Assembly: GCF_025755255.1 (NCBI RefSeq)
Contig: NZ_JALIEB010000001.1
Coordinates: 1 to 64,000 of the forward strand
Direction of reading: 5' to 3'
Origin: Roseobacter sinensis
GTDB taxonomy: Bacteria > Pseudomonadota > Alphaproteobacteria > Rhodobacterales > Rhodobacteraceae
DNA: 64,000 nt
Shown in pieces: positions 1 to 8,198 of the stretch. Position 1 is the first letter of the stretch. Each line of letters begins with the position of its first letter. The notes below the pieces were generated by a model. That model was not told the origin of the DNA. It ran no database searches and was given only the letters and a program-made list of their open reading frames with translations. The position numbers and the translations under genes were made by a program.

Positions 1-407
1 CCCATCCACCAAATCCACTGCTGAATTAATGCACTGTCATTGCCCCAAGCGCCAATACCGCGAGAGCGGTTTCGTCCTTGTCCCGCCAACCGTCTGTTCG
101 CCTAGACCACGACTTTGCGTCCATGGCCAATGTCAGCACGCCGGACCGCGACCGCGACCGCGACCGCGACCTCAATAACAACTGAGGGCTGTCCGCTCAT
201 AGCCAAGACGTACTCAACGGGCTCACGACCGAGATCTAAGCTAGCGAGTGCTTCCAAGTCTCTTCAAAGAAGGTGACCAAAAAACACCACAAAAATAGCC
301 CAGCAACACGAGCCATCATGCATGTGGCAAGCCTTCGTGACGTTTGTGGCAGAAAGCCCGGCAATTGTGGAAGACTCTCGTGACTACTCACAACAAGATC
401 GATGAAG
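1..407. other. gene-poor left edge, 3' flank of tRNA-Lys
   Basis: I see no convincing gene here. The only reading frames are short and lack a ribosome binding site. By eye the part from about 190 to 400 is less GC-rich than the rest of the window. It lies directly behind the 3' end of tRNA-Lys, a usual place for integrative elements to join a chromosome, but no integrase or repeated tRNA end is visible inside the window. Confidence 0.5.
144..171. repeat. GACCGC hexamer tandem repeat
   Basis: Four full copies of GACCGC run head to tail, followed by a partial GACC. Read on the plus strand from the ATG at 123 they would encode alternating Asp-Arg, but that frame is only 20 codons from the ATG and has no ribosome binding site, so I treat this as a short tandem repeat. 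Confidence 0.7.
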
Positions 408-483
408 TGGTGAGCCGTGCAGGATTCGAACCTGCGACCCACTGATTAAAAGTCAGTTGCTCTACCAACTGAGCTAACGGCCC
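408..483 (-). tRNA. tRNA-Lys (anticodon TTT)
   Basis: Read on the minus strand this is a complete 76-nt cloverleaf. The acceptor stem is GGGCCGT paired with ACGGCTC, with one G-T pair. The D arm contains TAGCTCAGTTGGTAGAGC, the anticodon loop is CTTTTAA, and the T arm contains GGTTCGAATCC. CCA is encoded at the 3' end (408-410). The TTT anticodon reads the lysine codons AAA and AAG. The gene is divergent from dapF. Confidence 0.97.
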
Positions 484-494
484 ACTAGGGCGCC

Positions 495-523
495 TAATTA
501 GAAAGGTGGTGGGAGAGGGTCAA
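495..523 (-). promoter_or_regulatory. promoter of tRNA-Lys
   Basis: On the minus strand TTGACC (523-518) is followed after exactly 17 bases by TAATTA (500-495). The tRNA begins 12 bases further on at 483. Both hexamers are close to the sigma-70 consensus with ideal spacing, so this is very probably the tRNA promoter. Confidence 0.7.
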
Positions 524-589
524 GCCCTTAATCGGGCTTTTCGTCAGGACGCACTGGATAGTTTTGACGCAGCAGCTTATATGGCCGCA

Positions 590-1423
590 ATGTGCCGCTC
601 GGACCATATCGGCTTGCCCTTCATGAAGATGCACGGGCTGGGGAACGATTTTGTCGTGCTGGACGCGCGCGCGCACGCCCTCGACGTCGACGCTGCTCTG
701 GCGCGGGCTCTGGGCGACCGGCATCGCGGCGTCGGCTTCGACCAACTGGCGGTGATCTCGAACGGCGCTGACGCTCTGCATCTGACGTTCTTCAACGCAG
801 ACGGATCGCGCGCTGCCGCCTGTGGCAACGCAACGCGCTGCATCGCCCGGCACGTCATGGAGGAAACCGGGCAGACCGAGCTCAGCCTGACCACGGAGCG
901 CGGCGTTCTCATGGCGAAAGATGCGGGCGACGGTCTCACCTCCGTCAATATGGGTCAGCCTCAACTCAACTGGGCGGAGATCCCGCTGGCGCAGGCCGTG
1001 GATACCCTCTCTTTGCCCATTGAGGGTGCGCCTGTCGCAACGGGGATGGGCAACCCGCATTGCACCTTTTTCGTGGACGATATCGACAGCATCGATCTGC
1101 CGACGTTCGGGGCTACGCATGAGAAGCATCCGCTCTACCCCGAGCGCACGAACGTCCAGATCGCACAGATCACCGGAGCAGACCGGATCCGCATGCGGGT
1201 CTGGGAGCGGGGGGCAGGCATCACCCTGGCCTCAGGCTCGTCCAGCTGCGCAACGGCGGTCGCGGCCGCGCGGCGGGGGCTGACCGGACGGGCCGCTCAA
1301 GTCGATCTCGACGGTGGCACGCTCTTTATTGACTGGCGCGACGATGGGGTGTGGATGACCGGCCCCACCGCGCATGTCTTTTCGGGCACACTGACCCCCG
1401 CATTCCTGGCCTCGCTGACATGA
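590..1423 (+). CDS. dapF: diaminopimelate epimerase
   Basis: DapF converts LL- to meso-diaminopimelate in the cytoplasm, for lysine and peptidoglycan synthesis. The protein opens with the family motif [16 protein letters not shown], has the first catalytic Cys in CGNATRC (Cys78), and contains MGNPHCTFF and WERGAGIT. I chose the ATG at 590 (277 aa, the usual family length); the ATGs at 581 and 623 are possible, and none has a strong ribosome binding site. Oddly, the segment that normally reads ACGTGACA reads ASGSSSCA, so the second catalytic Cys position is Ser215 with a Cys at 220. The stop overlaps the mtaB start (ATGA), so the two genes are translationally coupled. Confidence 0.96.
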   Translation: MCRSDHIGLPFMKMHGLGNDFVVLDARAHALDVDAALARALGDRHRGVGFDQLAVISNGADALHLTFFNADGSRAAACGNATRCIARHVMEETGQTELSLTTERGVLMAKDAGDGLTSVNMGQPQLNWAEIPLAQAVDTLSLPIEGAPVATGMGNPHCTFFVDDIDSIDLPTFGATHEKHPLYPERTNVQIAQITGADRIRMRVWERGAGITLASGSSSCATAVAAARRGLTGRAAQVDLDGGTLFIDWRDDGVWMTGPTAHVFSGTLTPAFLASLT

Positions 1424-2673
1424 ACGCACCTGTCTTCGCCACAATGGGCTGTCGGCTGAACGCTTATGAAACCGAAGCCATGAAGGATCTGGCCGCCGCC
1501 GCGGGCCTCGGCAACGCAGTTGTCGTCAACACCTGCGCGGTGACCGCCGAGGCCGTACGCAAGGCGCGGCAGGACATTCGACGGCTCCGCCGGACCCATC
1601 CTCACGCCCGGCTGATCGTGACCGGATGCGCGGCCCAGACGGAGCCCGAAACATTCGCCAAGATGCCCGAAGTCGATGCGGTTATCGGCAATACCGAGAA
1701 AATGCAGGCCGCGACGTGGCAAGGCCTCGCCGCGGATTTCATCGGCGAGACCGAAGCGGTGCAGGTTGACGATATCATGTCCGTCACCGAAACGGCCGGC
1801 CATCTCATCGACGGGTTCGGCACCCGAAGCCGCGCCTATGTGCAGGTCCAGAACGGCTGTGATCACCGCTGCACCTTCTGCATCATTCCCTACGGCCGCG
1901 GCAACTCGCGCTCGGTGCCCGCCGGTGTGGTTGTCGATCAGATCAAGCGGCTGGTCGACAAAGGCTTCAACGAGGTGGTGCTCACCGGGGTCGATCTGAC
2001 CAGCTGGGGCGCCGACTTGCCCGCCGCGCCGAAGCTCGGCGATCTGGTCATGCGCATCCTGCGTCTGGTGCCAGACCTGCCGCGGTTGCGGATCAGCTCG
2101 ATCGACAGCATCGAAGTCGACGACAACCTGATGACCGCCATTGCGACCGAACCGCGCCTCATGCCGCATCTCCATCTCTCGCTGCAACACGGCGACAACC
2201 TGATCCTGAAGCGGATGAAGCGCCGGCACCTGCGGGACGACGCCATCCGCTTTGCGCAGGAGGCCCGCAGGCTGCGACCCGAGATGACGTTCGGCGCTGA
2301 CATCATCGCCGGCTTTCCAACCGAAACCGATCCGATGTTCGAGAATTCGCTGGCGCTTGTGAAAGACTGCGATCTGACATGGCTGCATGTCTTTCCCTAT
2401 TCACCGCGGAACGGCACACCCGCGGCACGGATGCCGGCTGTTGATGGCAGGCTCATCAAGGAGCGCGCGGCGCGCTTGCGCGAGGCTGGTACAAGACAGG
2501 TGCAACAACACCTCGCCGCCCAGGTCGGCAAGCGGCACCTGGTGCTGATTGAGAGCCCCACAATGGGCCGCACCGAACAGTTCTGTCCCGTTGCCTTCAG
2601 CCAGCCGCAGCGCGAAGGCAGCATCGTGCCGGCCACGGTCACTGGGCATACGGACGTGACGCTTCTCGCATAA
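1420..2673 (+). CDS. mtaB: tRNA t6A37 methylthiotransferase MtaB
   Basis: This is a radical-SAM methylthiotransferase of about 417 aa that adds a methylthio group to N6-threonylcarbamoyladenosine at position 37 of tRNAs reading ANN codons. The N-terminal MTTase domain carries the three cluster cysteines in GCRLN (Cys11), NTCAVT (Cys39) and VTGCAAQ (Cys70). The radical-SAM cluster is CDHRCTFC (Cys147, 151, 154), and a TRAM-like tail follows. The start ATG at 1420 overlaps the dapF stop by 4 bases. The MtaB branch rather than MiaB is inferred from the GCRLN and NTCAVT motifs. Proximity to tRNA-Lys(TTT), a likely substrate, is suggestive but may be chance. Confidence 0.93.
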   Translation: MNAPVFATMGCRLNAYETEAMKDLAAAAGLGNAVVVNTCAVTAEAVRKARQDIRRLRRTHPHARLIVTGCAAQTEPETFAKMPEVDAVIGNTEKMQAATWQGLAADFIGETEAVQVDDIMSVTETAGHLIDGFGTRSRAYVQVQNGCDHRCTFCIIPYGRGNSRSVPAGVVVDQIKRLVDKGFNEVVLTGVDLTSWGADLPAAPKLGDLVMRILRLVPDLPRLRISSIDSIEVDDNLMTAIATEPRLMPHLHLSLQHGDNLILKRMKRRHLRDDAIRFAQEARRLRPEMTFGADIIAGFPTETDPMFENSLALVKDCDLTWLHVFPYSPRNGTPAARMPAVDGRLIKERAARLREAGTRQVQQHLAAQVGKRHLVLIESPTMGRTEQFCPVAFSQPQREGSIVPATVTGHTDVTLLA

Positions 2674-3241
2674 TCCGCCTGCGCCAGAAATCTCGTGACA
2701 AAGGTTCGGCTTGGTCGCTACGGTGAAGACACCTTGTGGGAGAGGTGTATTGGAAGGTGGGATTGAGCGGATTCTGGACGTGCGCGTCCGGAGCGGTCAA
2801 CAGGGTGCGGTTCAGCGTCTGATCAGCGAGACGGTCCGGGCCGGTGAGTTAGACCAGCCCGGGTCACTGAGGTACGACAACACGTCATCGAACGATCATC
2901 TGCGCGGCGCCGCCGTCAATCGCCATGCCAGCAAAACTGCGTTAACGGCACCGGCCGATACGGCCCGCGCGCTTTTGGCCGCGCAGTGGTTCTCGGCGTT
3001 ACTGCTTGTAGAACGGGCGGTCTACAGATCCGCCGACACACGCGGGCGCGCTCCACTTGCAGGTTTTGGTGCCGCAGAAATTGCCCAGCTTGGCGGGTTT
3101 CGCCGCGCATAACCGCGCCCCCTCTTCCACATCTGGTGTCTTTTGTCGCCCGCGGGCTACCCGCGGTGATTGAAAGGCTGTAAGTGGCACAGTAGGGTAC
3201 CTGTTCCGAGGCGGTGAGTGCCAGGAAGGAAAGAGACAAGG
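2674..3241. other. long intergenic region before the Crp/Fnr gene
   Basis: This 568-base gap holds no gene I can support. A plus-strand frame from about 2711 to 3112 has a TTG start, no ribosome binding site and no recognisable motif. A hairpin with 7-bp arms (CCGCGGG, loop CTA, CCCGCGG) lies at 3150-3166, about 75 bases upstream of the regulator start. The region may be the regulator's promoter and leader. Confidence 0.5.
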
Positions 3242-3916
3242 ATGGACACAGTCACATTGCCGAAAAGCGGGTTTCTGGCGCACGCTTCGCAGGACCTGTC
3301 CGATCTGATGGCCTCGGTCGCAACCGAGGTGTCGCTCGACGAGGGTGAGGTGCTGTTCGAGCAGGGCGATATCGGCGACACGCTTTATGCTATCGTCTCA
3401 GGCTCGCTCGAATTCAGCGTACTGTCGCGCGAAGGGCGCAAGCTGTCGCTCGACGTGATGCGCCCTGGCGCCCTTTTCGGGGAGATCGCACTCTTCGATC
3501 CGGGGACCCGGACGGCGACGGTGACGGCATTAGAGCCGACGCGGCTGCGCGGGGTCAAGAACGCCGACATGCTGCGAGCCATCCGCAAGGCCCCCGATCT
3601 GGGCATCGACATGATCCAGCTCGCCGGCGAGCGGATGCGCTGGATGAGCAGCCAACTCAACGAGCAGGTCTTCCTGCCGATGCCAGCCCGGCTCGCGCGC
3701 AAGATCCTCTATCTGACCGTCGATGGTTCCCGGCAGTTGGCGATCCTGCCGCTCTCGCAATCCGAGCTTGCAGAATTCGTGGGCGCAACGCGAGAGGCGG
3801 TCTCGAAGACATTGTCGCTCTGGAAGCGGGCCGGTGTCATCGAGGCCTCGCGCGGGGGCATCCGGGTGCTCGACCGCGAAGCGCTTCAGGTCATGGCCGA
3901 TCTGCACCAGATATAG
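3242..3916 (+). CDS. Crp/Fnr family transcriptional regulator
   Basis: The protein (224 aa) has an N-terminal cyclic-nucleotide-binding-type beta roll (about 15-130), with GEVLFEQGD and a phosphate-cassette-like FGEIALFDPGTRTATV. A Crp-type winged helix follows (about 150-220), with LSQSELAEFVGATREAVSKT as recognition region. There is no N-terminal Cys cluster, so it is not an Fe-S oxygen sensor of the FNR type; it could bind a cyclic nucleotide or another ligand. The ATG at 3242 follows a purine-rich AAGGAAAGAGACAAGG and is preferred to the one at 3218. It stands alone between two long non-coding regions, so its targets cannot be read from context. Confidence 0.9.
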   Translation: MDTVTLPKSGFLAHASQDLSDLMASVATEVSLDEGEVLFEQGDIGDTLYAIVSGSLEFSVLSREGRKLSLDVMRPGALFGEIALFDPGTRTATVTALEPTRLRGVKNADMLRAIRKAPDLGIDMIQLAGERMRWMSSQLNEQVFLPMPARLARKILYLTVDGSRQLAILPLSQSELAEFVGATREAVSKTLSLWKRAGVIEASRGGIRVLDREALQVMADLHQI

Positions 3917-3974
3917 CGCGCGGGTGTGACCCGTTTCACAGACCCGGATTCGCTCTTGCTGTAGATTGCTCCAC

Positions 3975-4002
3975 GATCAGGACAGAATGTTCTGAGCTGA
4001 TC
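3975..4002. promoter_or_regulatory. nested palindrome downstream of the Crp/Fnr gene
   Basis: Outer arms GATCAG and CTGATC enclose inner arms CAGAA and TTCTG around a central TG; only two base pairs in the 28-bp structure fail. No T-run follows, so it is a weak terminator candidate. It could be an operator for the small ORFs downstream, which start at 4049. A second hairpin (CGCCTCGG, loop CGATTA, CCGAGGCG) lies at 4003-4024. Confidence 0.4.
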
Positions 4003-4048
4003 CGCCTCGGCGATTACCGAGGCGATACGGCAAAGAAGGGGCTACAAC

Positions 4049-4198
4049 ATGAAACGCCGCGGCGATAAGGCGACCGATCCGGCGAGGGTGACACCCTCGG
4101 CCTCGACGGTGCGGACAATCCTGACATGGCTGGTGGAGGCGGATCGCGAGTTCCGCGTTGCGCAATCCATGGTCGAAAAATTTCACCGTCGATTTTGA
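4049..4198 (+). CDS. hypothetical microprotein, 49 aa (first of tandem pair)
   Basis: I do not recognise this protein. The ATG is preceded at good distance by AAAGAAGGGG (4032-4041). The product is basic at both ends, starting MKRRGDK and ending KFHRRF, with a helix-prone middle (TVRTILTWLVEADREF). No signal peptide or Cys is present. The stop is followed after 9 bases by the start of a second small ORF that has its own ribosome binding site. Coding status rests on this arrangement only; conservation would have to confirm it. Confidence 0.4.
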   Translation: MKRRGDKATDPARVTPSASTVRTILTWLVEADREFRVAQSMVEKFHRRF

Positions 4199-4207
4199 GA
4201 GGTGGAA

Positions 4208-4360
4208 ATGGCTGTTACGTTAACGATTATTGCGGGGTCTTCCGTGGCGCAGGCCAGATTGGCAGCATTTGACAGAGCCAAACAGGCCAAACCGTCCACA
4301 GAAAAGTCGTCGAATGTGATCCAGTTCACATACGCCGCTTCTGCTTTAACCTATTGTTAA
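4208..4360 (+). CDS. hypothetical microprotein, 50 aa (second of tandem pair)
   Basis: I do not recognise this protein. It starts at an ATG 9 bases after the preceding small ORF, with GAGAGGTGGA just upstream as ribosome binding site. The product begins MAVTLTIIAGSSVAQARLAA, a short hydrophobic segment followed by a polar stretch, and ends in a single Cys before TAA. The hydrophobic start is too short for a clear membrane anchor. The stop codon lies inside a perfect TTAA-N7-TTAAC box, so the 3' end of this ORF and a regulatory site overlap. Confidence 0.38.
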   Translation: MAVTLTIIAGSSVAQARLAAFDRAKQAKPSTEKSSNVIQFTYAASALTYC

Positions 4361-4361
4361 C
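4346..4361 (+). promoter_or_regulatory. CtrA-like box TTAA-N7-TTAAC
   Basis: TTAA, seven bases, then TTAAC is a perfect match to the binding site known for the alphaproteobacterial response regulator CtrA. It sits at the end of the second small ORF and about 200 bases before a strong plus-strand terminator. A short transcript between the two is plausible. A frame starting TTG at about 4434 and ending at 4536 (about 35 codons) lies in that stretch, but I cannot support it as a gene. Confidence 0.5.
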
Positions 4362-4564
4362 TTATTGGTGGTGACCGGTAGCGAGTATCTGCCTTGATTT
4401 ACAAGGCCAACAAGATGGTAACGGAAGAATTTGAGTAAGGGACAGGACTGGGATCACGGCAAAAGACGCATTGCGCTGCCGACTAACCGTGACACCTCGG
4501 ACCATCCAATTCTGACTCTCCCCAGGGTCTGTGATTAGCCTTCCTCGAGAAGGTGCAGACGGAA

Positions 4565-4596
4565 ACCCCCCGCGCCCTTCGGCACGGGGGGTTTTT
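4565..4596. terminator. strong GC hairpin terminator, T-run on plus strand
   Basis: ACCCCCCG and CGGGGGGT form a long stem closed by a CTTC loop (4565-4592), followed on the plus strand by TTTTT. On the minus strand the same stem lies about 20 bases after the petC stop and is followed by TTTCC, so it can also end the petABC transcript. The better T-run on the plus strand implies a plus-strand transcript arriving from 4360-4560. Confidence 0.75.
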
Positions 4597-4616
4597 CGAT
4601 GACTTCTAGGGGGAGA

Positions 4617-5405
4617 TCAGGCGGTCTCTTTGCCCTTCACAGGCGCCCAGAGCCGCTTGTTCGTCAGATAGAGAAGCACTGACAATAGCGTCAGGAATAC
4701 AACGCCCACGAAGCCCGCTTGTTTGCGCGCCATCATCTTCGGCTCTGCAGTCCACATCAGGAAGGCCGACACGTCCTCAGAGATGCTGTGCAGGTCATTC
4801 TCGTGCCCGTCCGCATACTCCACATCCTCGCCCCAAAGCGGGGGCGCCATGGAGATCCAGCCACCCGGGAAGGCGGTGTTCTCATAGAGCGTAACACCGG
4901 CCTCTTCCTTCTCTTCGCCGGTATAGCCGGTCAGAAGCGAGGCGATGTACTCTGGCCCACCAATCCCCTTGAAGAACTGGTTGATCCCGAGACCATAAGG
5001 CCCGTGGAACCCGGCCCGCGCCTTTGCCATCAGGCTGAGGTCGGGTGCGTTCTCAAGGCCGGATTCCGGGAAATGATCCGACGGGCGTGCCGGACGGAAA
5101 TCGTCGATTTCGGGGTCGAAAACTTCAAATTGCTCGGCATAGGCCCGCACCTGATCTTCCGGCATCGCGGGCCCGCCCTCTTCGGACAGCGACCGGATCG
5201 GCACGAACTTCAGCCCGTGGCAGGCGGCACAGATCTCGGTGTAGACCTGCAAGCCGCGTTGAAGCTGGTTCTGATCGTAGGTGCCGAAAGGTCCTTCGAA
5301 GGAGAAGTCGAAGTCCTCGATATGCGTGTCGTAAGCACCTGCGGCATGACCGGCCGTGGCCAGACCAACGGCCGCCACAGCGCTGAGTGTGAGTGTTCTG
5401 ATCAT
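4617..5405 (-). CDS. petC: cytochrome c1 of the bc1 complex
   Basis: Cytochrome c1 (262 aa) takes electrons from the Rieske protein and passes them to cytochrome c in the periplasm. A Sec signal peptide (about 1-22, ending GHA) precedes the haem site CAACH (Cys59, Cys62, His63). The sixth ligand is probably the Met in [15 protein letters not shown]-terminal membrane anchor ([17 protein letters not shown]) comes before a basic tail. I start at the ATG at 5405, because the open frame further upstream runs antisense-like into petB and lacks a signal peptide. It is the last gene of petABC, 14 bases after petB. Confidence 0.97.
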   Translation of the reverse strand: MIRTLTLSAVAAVGLATAGHAAGAYDTHIEDFDFSFEGPFGTYDQNQLQRGLQVYTEICAACHGLKFVPIRSLSEEGGPAMPEDQVRAYAEQFEVFDPEIDDFRPARPSDHFPESGLENAPDLSLMAKARAGFHGPYGLGINQFFKGIGGPEYIASLLTGYTGEEKEEAGVTLYENTAFPGGWISMAPPLWGEDVEYADGHENDLHSISEDVSAFLMWTAEPKMMARKQAGFVGVVFLTLLSVLLYLTNKRLWAPVKGKETA

Positions 5406-5419
5406 GAGTTTGCGTTCCC

Positions 5420-6772
5420 TTATTCCGCAGGCGTCGCTTGCGCTTGACCGCCCGCAGCCTCTTTCGACGCTTTCGGGTAATGCGCGGCAAAGTCGTCTTC
5501 GATGGTCTCCGGCTGCGCCAGCGGCTTCTCGATCACACCCAGCAACGGCAGGATGATCAGGAAGTAGGCGAACCAGTAGGCCGAACCGATCAGCGCGATC
5601 ACCGGATAGATGCCTTCTGCCGGCATCGCACCGACCCACATCAGAACGAAGAAGTTCACGACGAAGAGCCAGAACCACCACTTCAACATCGGACGGTAGC
5701 GTGCCGAGCGCACCGACGAGGTGTCGAGCCACGGTGCCAGCGCCATCACTGCGATAGAGCCGAACATCGCGAGCACGCCAAAGAATTTCGCATCGATGAT
5801 GCCGCCCGTGATGAAGGACGCAATCTGCACGACCCAGACCGTGTCATCGAAAGCCCGCAGGATGGCGTAGAAAGGCAGGAAGTACCATTCCGGCACGATG
5901 TGCGCAGGCGTCGCCAGCGGGTTTGCCTCGATGTAGTTGTCGGGGTGGCCGAGGTAGTTCGGCATGAAGCCGACCACGGCGAAGAACACCGCAAGGATTA
6001 CCGCAAGCGCGAAGAGGTCCTTGATCACGAAATAGGGCCAGAACGGCAGCGTATCTTTCTCGGCTTCCTCCTTCGAGGTCCGACGCACTTCAACACCCGT
6101 GGGGTTGTTGTTGCCGGTCGTGTGGAAGGCCCAGATGTGCACGATCACCAGACCGAGGATCACGAAGGGCAGCAGGTAGTGCAGCGAAAAAAAGCGGTTC
6201 AACGTGGCATTGTCCACAGCCGGCCCGCCCAACAGCCAGGTCTGCAGCGCCTCACCCACGAAGGGAATCGCGCCGAAGAGGCCGGTGATCACGGTCGCGC
6301 CCCAGAAGGACATCTGGCCCCAGGGCAGCACGTAACCCATGAAAGCAGTGCCCATCATCAGCACGTAAATCAGCATGCCGATGATCCAGGTGATCTCGCG
6401 CGGCGCCTTGTAGGAGCCGTAGTAAAGTCCCCGCAGGATGTGCGCGTAGACGGCAACGAAGAACAGCGAGGCGCCGTTCTGGTGGATATACCGCAGCATG
6501 TGTCCACCGTTGACGTTGCGCATGATATGCTCGACCGAGGCAAACGCCATGTCCACATGGGGCGTATAGTGCATCACCAGCACGATGCCGGTCACGATCT
6601 GCAGCACCAGAACGAATGTCAGAACGATACCCCAGATCCACATCCAGTTGAGGTTCTTGGGTGTCGGGATCATCAGGGTGTCGTACATCAGGCCGATGAT
6701 CGGCAACCGCTTGGAAAGGCTCTTTTCCCAGGCCGCCTTCGGTTCGTAATGGTCGTGAGGAATTCCAGCCAT
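5420..6772 (-). CDS. petB: cytochrome b of the bc1 complex
   Basis: This integral membrane subunit (450 aa) carries haems bL and bH and both quinone sites. The Qo motif PEWYF is present in [15 protein letters not shown]. Haem-ligand His residues lie in [13 protein letters not shown] and [14 protein letters not shown]. Eight hydrophobic membrane spans are expected and visible. The C-terminal tail ends in a polar, Ala/Glu-rich extension. It follows petA by 12 bases and has a GGGAGAAACC ribosome binding site before ATG 6772. Length and motifs match the Rhodobacter proteins. Confidence 0.98.
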   Translation of the reverse strand: MAGIPHDHYEPKAAWEKSLSKRLPIIGLMYDTLMIPTPKNLNWMWIWGIVLTFVLVLQIVTGIVLVMHYTPHVDMAFASVEHIMRNVNGGHMLRYIHQNGASLFFVAVYAHILRGLYYGSYKAPREITWIIGMLIYVLMMGTAFMGYVLPWGQMSFWGATVITGLFGAIPFVGEALQTWLLGGPAVDNATLNRFFSLHYLLPFVILGLVIVHIWAFHTTGNNNPTGVEVRRTSKEEAEKDTLPFWPYFVIKDLFALAVILAVFFAVVGFMPNYLGHPDNYIEANPLATPAHIVPEWYFLPFYAILRAFDDTVWVVQIASFITGGIIDAKFFGVLAMFGSIAVMALAPWLDTSSVRSARYRPMLKWWFWLFVVNFFVLMWVGAMPAEGIYPVIALIGSAYWFAYFLIILPLLGVIEKPLAQPETIEDDFAAHYPKASKEAAGGQAQATPAE

Positions 6773-6784
6773 CAGGTTTCTCCC

Positions 6785-7345
6785 TTAACCGAGTTTGATC
6801 GTGGTTTCATCCACGAATTCTGCAACGGGCACCGGCAAGTTGGTTGGCGCGGGGCCTCTCCGGATCCGGCCGGAGGTGTCATAATGCGACCCGTGGCAGG
6901 GGCAGAACCAGCCATCGAAGTCTCCTGCATCGCCCAGCGGCACGCAGCCGAGATGTGTACAGACCCCCATCATCACCAGCCATTCGCCCGCTTCGTCCAG
7001 CGCGCGGTTCTCGTCCGAAGCATCTGTTCCTGAAGGAAGATTCGCGTTCTCTGCGCTCTGATCCGGAAGATCGGACAGCGCCACCTCGCGTGCCGCGGTG
7101 ATCTCTTCCTCGGTACGGCGGCGAATGAACACAGGCTTGCCCAGCCACTTCACGGTCAGCTGCGTGCCGGGTTCGACACCGCTTACATCGACGCGGATCG
7201 AAGACAGCGCGAGCACGTCTGCCGAGGGATTCATCTGGTTAACCAGCGGCCAGATTGCGGCACCAGCCGTCACGGCGCCCGCACCTGCGGTCGCGTAGTA
7301 GAGGAAATCCCTGCGGCTGCCGTCGTGATCATCTGCGTGGGACAC
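6785..7345 (-). CDS. petA: ubiquinol-cytochrome c reductase Rieske Fe-S subunit
   Basis: The Rieske subunit (186 aa) oxidises ubiquinol at the Qo site. The twin-arginine segment [16 protein letters not shown] is at the N terminus, and the 2Fe-2S ligands lie in CTHLGC and CPCHGSHY. The insertion before CTHLGC ([18 protein letters not shown]) is typical of Rhodobacter-type proteins. I chose the GTG at 7345, giving [14 protein letters not shown], because a GGAG box sits six bases upstream and the family starts MSHAED or similar. An ATG at 7357 is the alternative. petA leads the petABC operon. Confidence 0.96.
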   Translation of the reverse strand: MSHADDHDGSRRDFLYYATAGAGAVTAGAAIWPLVNQMNPSADVLALSSIRVDVSGVEPGTQLTVKWLGKPVFIRRRTEEEITAAREVALSDLPDQSAENANLPSGTDASDENRALDEAGEWLVMMGVCTHLGCVPLGDAGDFDGWFCPCHGSHYDTSGRIRRGPAPTNLPVPVAEFVDETTIKLG

Positions 7346-7545
7346 GGGTTTCTCCATTTCCTGAGCCGGGAACCGGCAAAAACAATGCTGGCCGCGCCGG
7401 AGCGCAGCCTTTCTCCAGCGGGTATTTAGCGCCGTGCTTCCCTCACGTCTAGTAACCAAACAGGCGCAAAGGGTCGCAGGCACTCATCAAATTGGCGGTT
7501 TCTTAGCCCCGAGGGCCGTGCAAATCGTTAATTGCGCCGCGTTTC

Positions 7546-8157
7546 TCACGAAGCGGGCGGTTTCGTCGCACCCATGGAGCCCCGCGAATCAAACTCCGCG
7601 TGCCATTTCGCCAGTGCATCATGGCCCGCACGCCAATTGCGCGCACCATGGCGAAAGTCGACATAGGACAGTGCGCAGGCGACCGAGATATGCCCCATGT
7701 CCATGGGGCCCGACAGATGGCTCATCCAGCGCGCGTTCAACACGGAGATTGCGCGCGCGACCTTCTCCCACTGCGCCTCGATCCAGGCGCCGTACTGCAT
7801 CTCTTCGGGCCGCAGCCGCATTTCATAAGCCATCGAGACGGCACAATCCATGATCCCGTCTCCCGTCGCCTCAAGGGTCAGCGTTTCCCAGCGCGCAGTG
7901 CCCGTACGATACATCTTGCCGCCGTATAGGTCGTCCAGAAATGCCGTGATCACCCGGCTGTCATAGAGTGTCGTGCCGTTGTCGCGCACCAAAGACGGCA
8001 GCTTCGCCAAGGGGTTACTTGCTGCAAGACCTGCGTCCGAGGCAAAGGCGGTCGACTGCACGTCGATCAGCTCGACCTCATCGGCCTTGCCCAACTCGTG
8101 CAGCAGCACGACGACCTTGCGCACAAAGGGCGAGGCGGGAGAGTGATAGAGCTTCAT
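7546..8157 (-). CDS. glutathione S-transferase family protein
   Basis: A cytosolic GST-fold protein of 203 aa. The thioredoxin-like N-terminal domain (about 1-80) starts MKLYHSPASPFVRKVVVLLHE, with SPFVRK as the glutathione-site segment: Ser or the nearby residues rather than Cys would act. A helical C-terminal domain follows. An AAGGAGGA box precedes the ATG at 8157; the upstream ATG at 8196 lacks one. Substrate is unknown. It stands alone on the minus strand, upstream of petA in the transcription direction but separated by 200 bases. Confidence 0.88.
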   Translation of the reverse strand: MKLYHSPASPFVRKVVVLLHELGKADEVELIDVQSTAFASDAGLAASNPLAKLPSLVRDNGTTLYDSRVITAFLDDLYGGKMYRTGTARWETLTLEATGDGIMDCAVSMAYEMRLRPEEMQYGAWIEAQWEKVARAISVLNARWMSHLSGPMDMGHISVACALSYVDFRHGARNWRAGHDALAKWHAEFDSRGSMGATKPPAS

Positions 8158-8198
8158 CGAGCGGTCCTCCTTGCGATTCCAGGAGGACCCTATCAAAG

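Noticed and set aside
144-171. CRISPR-like repeat
   Set aside because: The units are only 6 bases and directly adjacent without spacers.
236-442. minus-strand ORF of 68 codons
   Set aside because: It overlaps the tRNA-Lys gene, has no ribosome binding site and no recognisable motif.
522-541. AAGCCC-N6-GGGCTTTT hairpin as a terminator
   Set aside because: It lies between the tRNA promoter and dapF with no upstream plus-strand gene to end; the stem has only six base pairs.
2711-3112. plus-strand ORF of 133 codons upstream of the Crp/Fnr gene
   Set aside because: It begins with TTG and no ribosome binding site; the product is compositionally odd and matches no family I know.
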